In this document: positions 24,642 through 33,683 of the stretch, in pieces
Layout of the letters: the number at the start of each line of letters is the position of its first letter
Position numbering within the stretch: position 1 is the first letter of the stretch
NCBI RefSeq assembly: GCF_001039355.2
Contig: NW_019776168.1
Coordinates: forward strand, 489,905 to 532,144
DNA: 42,240 nt
Reading direction: 5' to 3'
DNA from: Lingula anatina
Taxonomy: Eukaryota > Brachiopoda > Lingulata > Lingulida > Lingulidae
Made by a program: the position numbers and the translations under genes
The notes under the pieces: generated by a model
The model's input: the letters and a program-made list of their open reading frames with translations, nothing else
Databases searched by the model: none
Told to the model about the DNA's origin: nothing

Positions 24642-27600
24642 TTAAACATTCTCATCCACGTTGCCGCCATCTTCACTTTCCTTATTCTTACTTTTCTTTT
24701 TCTTTTTCTTCTTCTTCTCTCCATCAGGCTCTGCATCATTGACAATTGCCTGGCTAGGGGTCTCATTGGAGGCTGGCTCTTCTTCGTTTTCTTTGTCCTT
24801 CTCTCTCTTTTTCTTCTTTTTCTTTTTCTTGCCATCTTCTTCATTAACGACTTCAACTGTGTCATCCGGTGGGTTAGCGGCAGCCTCTTCAGTTTCTTTT
24901 GCTTCATCCTCCTTTTCTTTTTCCTTTTTCTTCTTCTTTTTCTTCTTTTCGGTCACTTCGTTTTCTACCTGAACTCCTGCGGACACGTCGCCATTATTTT
25001 CACCATTGCCAGAGTCTTGCTTACTGTCACCTAAGGGAGAAGGCTCGTCACTGGAAGTTTCTGGTTTCGCTTCTTTGTCTTTCCCTTTACTGCTGTCGTC
25101 ATTATCAATGGTACCTTCCTCTGTCAGGACCTCGTCGTCATTTTCTTTACTTTTCTTTTTCTTCTTTTTCCTTTTTTTCCCAGAATCGTCCTCTGTTTCC
25201 AAATTGTCTTCAGCCTCCGTCTCGTCCCCTCGCTTTTTCTTCTTCTTTTTCTTCTTTAGTTTCACGACTGCCCCCAAAGCTGCGGCGAATCCAGTACTTC
25301 CTTGTACTTCATCGTCGGGCATATCAATAACCACTTGATCGTTATCCTTGTCTTTTTTCTTTTTCTTTTCCTTTGTCTTCGTCTCACCCACGTTATCGCC
25401 ATCAATGTTCACAATGACAGAATCACTTGGAGTTGGATCTTCCTTTTTCTCTGGGTCCACGGGTTCATCTTTCTCTTTTTCCTTATCCTTTTTCTTCTTC
25501 TTTTTCTTTTCTTTCACTTCTGATTCTCCAGTATTTTCAATGACGGCATCAATATCCACGGCCACTGAGGGAGCAGTAGATAAGCTGGTAGCATTCGGGG
25601 CTCCGCTGTGTACCATGGACTGTGGTACGGGCGATAAGGGCGGGAGGGTGGGTACAGTGGAAACTGGCCTCTCAGGGCCTGGGGAGTTCGGAGCTTTGGA
25701 CTCCGTAACAGCGTTTTTGTCATTTGTACTCGGCACTTTTAGCTCCATGGCGTTTGTTGCAGGCAGTGTCAAGGTGTCTGTCGCTTCAGGGGCACCTGCT
25801 CCCGCTATTTCAAGACTGTCACTAGCTTTTTCTTTCTTTTTCTTTTTAGACACGCTTTCTACGTCTGGTTGATTTTCTTCAGGCTCTGCTGTTTCTTGCT
25901 TCTTGCTCTTTTTGCTCTTGTGTTTTTTCTTCTTTTCTCCAGTAGTATCATCACTAATATCCTTTTCGACAGCAGCATCTACGAGATCTTCCAGTTTCTT
26001 CTTTTTGTCTTTCTTTTTCTTCTTTTTCTTATGCTCGCTCTCACCTGCCTCGTCATCGGGGAGAGCAGGTTCTGCATCTTCAGCTTCTACAGCCTTCTGT
26101 GCCAGATCTTTGAATCGTTTCTTTCGTTCTTTCTTTTTTTGTTTCATTTCATCTTCGGCGACGGCTTTTGCAGTGTCCACACTGAGTAGGTTAACATTTT
26201 GTGCAGACTGGTCTTTACTTTTAACTGGACTAGACGGGCGTACAATAATGGCCGGTGAGCCCGTCGCTTGTGAGGCTGGTTTTAATGTTAACTTGTATTC
26301 GTCATCTTGCGAATCAGATTTTGTTTTGAGTTTATTGAGCCAAGCTTTTTGTTTTCCCGCAACTGTTTGGTTTTCTGCCTTCATTTTGTTCAACCAAATG
26401 TCTGCCTTCACCTTTTCCCAGTTTACTTTTTTCACGGGTTCAGGCGTTGCAGGCGGGGTGAAGAAAGACGGCAATTCTCGTGGAGGAGGGGTGTAAGACG
26501 GCGCATAAACCTCCGGTGTCTTTATCCGTTCTTCGGGATCTGATGGCGGCACTATATCGGGTGAAAAGACCGCCTGGTATCTGTCTGGTGGCTGGAGCTG
26601 TGGTTTCTCCATATTCCACTCAAGCATGCCGCGATTTTTGATCATTTGTGTCGGATCTTGAACAGCAAATGGTGTAAAAACTGGGCGTTCTTGGTCGGCA
26701 TAGGGCCACTCGTGCGGCGTCTCAGTGCGAAATTGGGGATTGATATCAACCATGCTAAGTGGACTAAAGGCTCTTCTCACGGAGGGTTTATTTCCATTAC
26801 CTTGTGGGGTCTCAGATGCACTCATTGGCCTGGATACAAGCGCCTTCAATGGGTTCCGTGGCGTATTTTTCTCAGGAGAAAATGACCTCCCTGGGATACA
26901 CTGCTGCGTGGGATCCACATCAAACAGTGGTGTCATCAATGACGGTCTATTATTGATTTTCGTATCTGTATGTGTGGGTGGCACATCGGCGTGTTCTTCG
27001 TTAACACTCATAGGTCTTATTCCTGCGTTTTCCAGTTCTTTAATTTTGGTGGGCGCAACGACTTCTTTTACTTTTTGGTTCGGGTCGAGAGCCCACATTG
27101 GAGTTAGAAGATTGGCCCGGAGGGCGTTGCTCTCTGATGAAGGTACATTTGATTCAATCTCCGTAGGCGTAAAGACTTGCGCACTGTCGTCAAACTCCCA
27201 CGGAAAGGCGTCTCTATCGGGATCGTCATCAAAGAGTGGTAAAGATGCTTCGGACACCGGTGAAATTCGTCCTTGCTCATCGACATCATAGTCAAGATCA
27301 GTGGGCGAAAATAATCCGAGCTGCTGGCGAGGATCAGCCTCCGTCGGGGGTGGAGTAAACGGTAGTACAGGGACGTTCACTTTAGAAAGAGGTTTCCTCA
27401 GGCGAGGATCTTCAGGTTTCACAGCCTGCGCTTCATCGTAGAACGGAGTGAAGATGTTGCGCATTGGCGTTGACTCCACGTTAGTGTGATCGTTGTATCC
27501 GGCAGGTGTAATCATACGGTCTATCAACGACATTGGGTCCAGACCTTCAAAAGGTACCGGGGAGTCGGGAGGAGGCATCTCTGGCGTGGGGCTGGATGGG

Positions 27601-30600
27601 GGTGTGTCGGCTGGAGGTAGACTCGGGGTTGGAGAATCGACACGTTGGGCCCGATTTTTCTCGTATTTATACAGTCTCGAATCTTGGTTCGGGTCTAGAT
27701 CGCCCATGGCGCTGAAACATCGTTCCAGCTTAAGAGGATCTACCTTACGAGCACGCTGACCTCTTATGAGGGATGGATGAGGCTGTAGGGTTGATGGTGT
27801 GAACACGGGACGAAAGTCAGGGTCATCTGGATCTCTACTGGTCTTTAAAACGCTCTCCGGCAAATCCCAAGTAGGACTGACTACGGGTCTTCCAGATGGA
27901 AGTGACGGAAATCTATCCAGTTTTAATTGTGAAGGATCAGGCATATCCAATGGCGTAAAGAGATTATATCTAAGTTCCTCCACTGCTAACAAAGCGGCAG
28001 TGGCGTCAGGCTGTTTTGCAGGCTGTTCTTTAATTTCAGCGACCTTGGTTGTAGTGGGTGGCACCTCTGGTTGTATTTTCTGTGGAGGTTCAGCCTCACT
28101 TCTTTGGATCTTTTCCACACTGGGATGCCTTTCTGCTTTTAATTTTTGGTCGGCAACTGGTTTGGGAGTAACATCATTCGACTCCACAGTCACACCCAAC
28201 TCATTCGTGGCAACTTTTGCATCGTTAACTTCTCTTTTCCATTTAGGTTCTGTTGCTCCTTCTGGAATGCGTTGTGTGGGATCTGTGAAAGGCAAAGGAG
28301 TGAATATGTTTCTGCTTCCAAACAAACCTTTCCATGGATCTGGGTGATGCTCATAAGGCCGAGGTCCCGGCATCGTAGACGGACTCATACAGCGCTGCCC
28401 TAAGAGGGGGTCATCCTCCATCAAAGTGTTGAGAGGATTATTAGCAGTAGATTCGGTATTCCGCGAAACATTTCGTGGTTCTGTGGCTCCTTCGGGGATT
28501 ACCTGTGACGCGTCGATCTCGAACAGGGGAGTAAAAATGTTTCTGTCATGTAACATGTCAGCCAGTGGTGCCTTAATTTCGGGGTTTGAACGCGCACGAG
28601 GAGCTGGAACGGGACTTACTGATGGACTGATACATTGTCTCTGTCGCTGTTCTTCTACGGCAATGGTGGTCGCAGATTTCGGCCTCTGTTCTGGTTCTTT
28701 TAAGTCTGCTACAGATTCGAGTTCAGATTGATGGTAACTGTGCGTAAGACTTACTGCGCTGCGTTTCAGATTTATTATGTCTTCTTTTTGAGGTGTCCCG
28801 ATGCTTTCCTCAGATACTTTAATAATCTCACCTTCATACATAGGTGTAAATATCTGATCTCTTGCCGCAGTCTCTCGCCCCGTGTTTGCCTCATTCTCTG
28901 TAGGTGTTAATAACGTTTCGGTGCGTGGTGCGTCTTGCCCCAAGGGATTTTTCCTTGGAAAAACTAGAGGCGGAACTTGTTCAGCTGGTGTTGTGGGACT
29001 CATAAACCCAGCAGGTTTCTCGTTTGATGTTGCTTTAAGGTCAACTTCGGATGACGATATCAATGTATTAGCATGTAACGGTATATCAACAGTCACTTTT
29101 GTGGGTTTGTCACTCTGGTCGTTGTCCTCTGTTAATCTTATCAGCTCATCCAAGACCTCATCAGGGTCTGTTGCATTACTCCATTCATCATCATCTTTCT
29201 CGGGAGATGGTGGTCGCACAGGCCGAGCGACAAAGTAGTCTGTCTGATCTGCAGGCATGGCAGAATCATCAGGTGAAAATAATAAGCGGTCAATTTTAGG
29301 ATCTGCCACGTCCAAATACGCCGGCAATTGTTCTGTTGGCTCAAGATACGGTCCTCGCATCGTGTATACAAATGGTGGCGTTTTGGGTGGTGGCGGCGTT
29401 GGCTGGGGTAGGTGGTGTAATATAACGTTGGCATGGTCACTAGGCACTGCATCAGCGGCGTATTCATCAGGGTAGATAGCATATCCCGGGGGTGGGGATT
29501 CAGTGGGAGTCAGGAAAGGTCTGTACACCGGGGTGGGTACGCGTATATCTTCAGGTTGAGGTGTATGCGAGGGAGTAAACACTGCATATTCGCCACGCTG
29601 ATACTGAATGCGATGCTCTCGTCCAAACTCAGTCGGAGAAAGCAGAGCTCTATACACGTCATTTAGTCCGATTATTGGCACAAAACTAGTGTCCTCTTTT
29701 GGTGTCAAAGTCATAAGTTCTTGTGCGTGAATCTTTTTCATTCGCGGAGGGCAGCTCAATGCTCGTCTGAATTTGAAGTCGTCCCGTTGAAGCTCTGGCA
29801 TTAAACAGGCGACCTCAATGTCCTCAGCCGAGACGCCTGGATCCCAGTCCTTCCAATCGTTCACAATCCCGCTGTCGAAACTTTTCTTTCTGTGCCTGGG
29901 GCGTCTTTGCACTTCCTCTTCCTCCTCTTCTTCATCCTCCTCTTCTTCTTTTATACGCTCCACGTCCGAGTCGTCACACTCTTCAGGTAAATGGCCATGG
30001 TAACCGCACACATCACAATATTTATTCAGAAGCGGACACTCCTTGGTCTGATGATCGTCCGTCTTGCAATATCGACATATAGGACAATCGCGACTCCTGT
30101 GACCTTCCTCTTTACAGTGCTTACACTTGAGAGTCTCGGCAGCCTGCTTCTTTTTCTTTTTCTTCTCAGGGGGTGGTTCTCCCTTGATTCGATTGAAAAA
30201 ATGTTGCAAGTTCTCTCTCATGATAGCAACGTGTTTGGCGAGTGTAGCCAAGTCAAGAGCCACTATAAAGGTCAAAAACCCACCAATGAGTGCCATAGGT
30301 ACGGTTGCTGTGGCAACGACAATTTCGACCGCGGCTTCCACCGGGACGGGATCGGGAGGTTTGACTACAATAACGACTGCCTGACCTGAAATTCAAAGAA
30401 ATATCCATGTTAATTAGGAGGATTTTTTACTTAAAAAGCCAAAAACCCATTCACCTCTCACGTTTTTATCGTTCTTGCCTCAAACAGAAATACCTTTGTT
30501 ATTCTAAAATATGTATAAGATGAATACTAATATCCACTGTTACATCCTTTATTCCTAGCCATCAACAACCAGTTAGCTAACATATTACACAATACAGCAT

Positions 30601-30845
30601 GACGGGTCTTAGACCAAAAACCAATACAAATACAAATAAACCATAGGTACCTTGACACTCTGGTAAAGAACGAGGGCTCCACCCGGCATCCACACACCGC
30701 ACTATTCTACTGGTCGTCCCCTCTGGGAACACAGTGCCGTTAACTTCACACGTGTACGTCAGGCTGTCTCCGTACATGTTCCCAGTGCCTTCCACTGTCA
30801 TGTTAGGGTAGATTGTTATAGGCCCACAACTCATTACTGAAAAGG

Positions 30846-30901
<56 letters not shown>

Positions 30902-33646
30902 TGATATTTGGAACGGATGCTTTATAGAAACTCGTTTTCACGCAAACCGTACACAACTATTATACTACTTCATCAACACTAGTATTGTTGCCTGTAACTT
31001 TTTGATGAATACATTGCATTTGCTTAGATAACAAGTATGATGCAGAAAAGGCTACCACTTTCTGTTGAGCATGTACAACTCTCTAAATGACCAAATCAGT
31101 GTAAGCTGCTCAATTTCGCACAATTAGGAATCAGTGTGTTCTTTTAAGCCACATTACCTTGACAAGGTTCAATAGTGGCATTCCACAGGCTGTTCAAACA
31201 CTGCATCATTCGGACTTTCTCTCCAGTGGGAAATCTGTAGCCATCGTTGCATGTCAGTATAGCCCAGGAGAAAGCTTCCGTTGAGTTGTCTCCCGTCAAT
31301 GTGGTGTAGTTTGGGGCAATTATATTGGGGCATGGTACAAGGACGTCTAAAACATTAAAGATACGAAGTGAGTTTTCTAAATACTTAACTATTTATCAAT
31401 TTATTCAACAGTTTACCACAAACACTTTGCAAATAAGATTCTTTCTACAAATATACGTCGCCTTCCATTTACTGTTATGTATGTCGATTTTCGCGCGTGT
31501 GTGTGTGAAGTTTGAAAAAAAATACGTGTTTGTAGGTCAGTGTATTCTCGCCCCAACTCACTTTCACATGAAGGGACGACAGGTGTCCATAGTCCGTTTC
31601 CATCACACGTCACGGTTTTAGTGTCATTCCCGTCTGGGAACTTGTAGCGATCAAAGCAGGTGTAGTTCGCAACGGACCCGTAATTCACCGTCGTGTAGTT
31701 CACTGTAGCATTGGCGACATATGGCGGAGGATCCGAGCAGTCCAGAGCTGGAGACAAAAGAAAATGATTTAGATTATTTTTTCCTCGAGGTGAAATATAC
31801 GGGTAAACACTTTTCTTTTAAAATTGTTTTTGTTTAGCTTTGACCATACTGCCTTGATTTAAAACACTGAATACGTTACATTGCACATAGCACTACTGAT
31901 TCAGGTCCATACGCACATGGGGGGGGGGGGGGGTAGAAAGAACCGCCCTTATAGCCGGGAAAAGGTCTACTCTGAATCTAAACATGATTCAAGATCTATG
32001 AACACACCCGGGTTTCAGAGTAAAAAGGTAGAGAATATGGAACCCCTTTTCAAGTGCTGGCTACAGGTCTGTATTTTCTCAAAGCAGAATAAATACGAAG
32101 GTTGTTTAGAAGAATACCTATCTCTCGGTAAAAGAAACTAACCACAACTTTACTTACCACAGATAATATTGCTCGAAGAAGAATAAGCTAACGTGGACGT
32201 GTGTCATTTACCAAATTACTTACTAGTTGCTGTCAGTGTGGCCGGGTCTGGAGACCACTGCTTGTCGCTTCCACACTGGATGTAAATAAAGTAGACCCCA
32301 GGGGAGAAGTGGTAGTTGGCGAGACACGTGTACCGAATCAGAGAGCCATACGTTGTGGTCGGATTGCTCCAGGGAGTAGCATTGGGTATAGTGGGCACCG
32401 TGACACAGTCTTTTACTGCAAGAAACCAAACACGCAGCATTGACGTAAATGTTTTAAGTATAAGTCAAATATACACACCACACCCTAAAATTATTATTCA
32501 ATAAACATTGATATAATAATTGGTTGTTCAACAAAAACATTTTTGGATCCATGACTTTTGTGCATTATTATAGTGTCGCCTTCTCTGTATCTTGGCCCTG
32601 TAAAAGTCTGTCTTATATTTTCAAGCTACAATCATTCCTGTCAAGCAGTATATTCAATTTTGCTGCAATCAGAACTAAAACAACTCACTCCTGCAGTCAC
32701 TGACGGTATCGTTCCAAGTGGCATCGTTTTGGCAGGTCACGTATTTCACCGTCTCGTTATCCGTGAACTCGTAGCCAGTATTACAGCTGTATGTGACGGT
32801 GGTAAAGGCAGCGGTGGCCGTCGTGTCTGGGGCGCCGTTCTGTATGGTTTGAACGGCTGGGCAGGTTTTAACTGAAACGATAATATGATGTATGATAATA
32901 CGATAATATGAGTAACCCGTTTGGCGCCGTCTTCTATATTATCCTCGATCTCATGTAATTAGTGATATTCTTTATCAACAGATAATCATGCATTATATAC
33001 TTGTCAGGTATTTTTCTTTTTTGTAAGAGAATAAATATGCCATTATTTAGGGAAAAAACTGACATGTAGGCATTATGACAAATTTAGGAACATGTCTGTG
33101 ATTATTATGGCCATGCAAGTAGAAATAAAGCCCCGCCATTACACAGAGCAGGAGGCTTCTTTTGCGGACAAAATTAAATAAATAAATAAATGAATAAATA
33201 AATAAATAAATAAATAAACTCACGTGTACAATGCGGTGGTGTGACGTTCCACACGCCGCTGGCATTGCATGAGATGATCATTTCCTTCACTCCGGGTGAA
33301 AACTGGTACCCGTTGTGACACGTGTAGTTCAACTCGGACTCGAACAACGTGTTGTATCCAGGCTCTATATCTGCGTTATTTACGGTGGGTGGGGTCGAGC
33401 AGTTTTTCCCTGGATAGGTTTTTATTTTTGATATGGTTATTGACAATACAAATATCATTTTTGACGGATGCACTTACGCTTCCTCTACAGAATACCAATA
33501 TAATGGATTTTTAAACCAGTAAGAGACAAGAAACAACTGAATGAAAAGAAGGTTATCTTATTTTTTGTGTTTACATTATTTAGTTAAAACATTTTCAGTC
33601 AATTTAACAATCGCATAGATACACCCGTGCAGGCACACACACACAC

Positions 33647-33683
<37 letters not shown>

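Noticed and set aside
24525-28731. Many plus-strand open frames rich in Phe, Ser and Leu
   Set aside because: They are antisense to the lysine-rich and Pro-rich coding exon; its low stop-codon content on the opposite strand creates them.
30237-30341. Start of a separate gene at the beginning of the long minus-strand frame
   Set aside because: The first apparent start is GTG, and the frame stays open to an acceptor at 30385 whose phase matches the preceding CCP exon. An internal ATG remains possible and is listed as the alternative.
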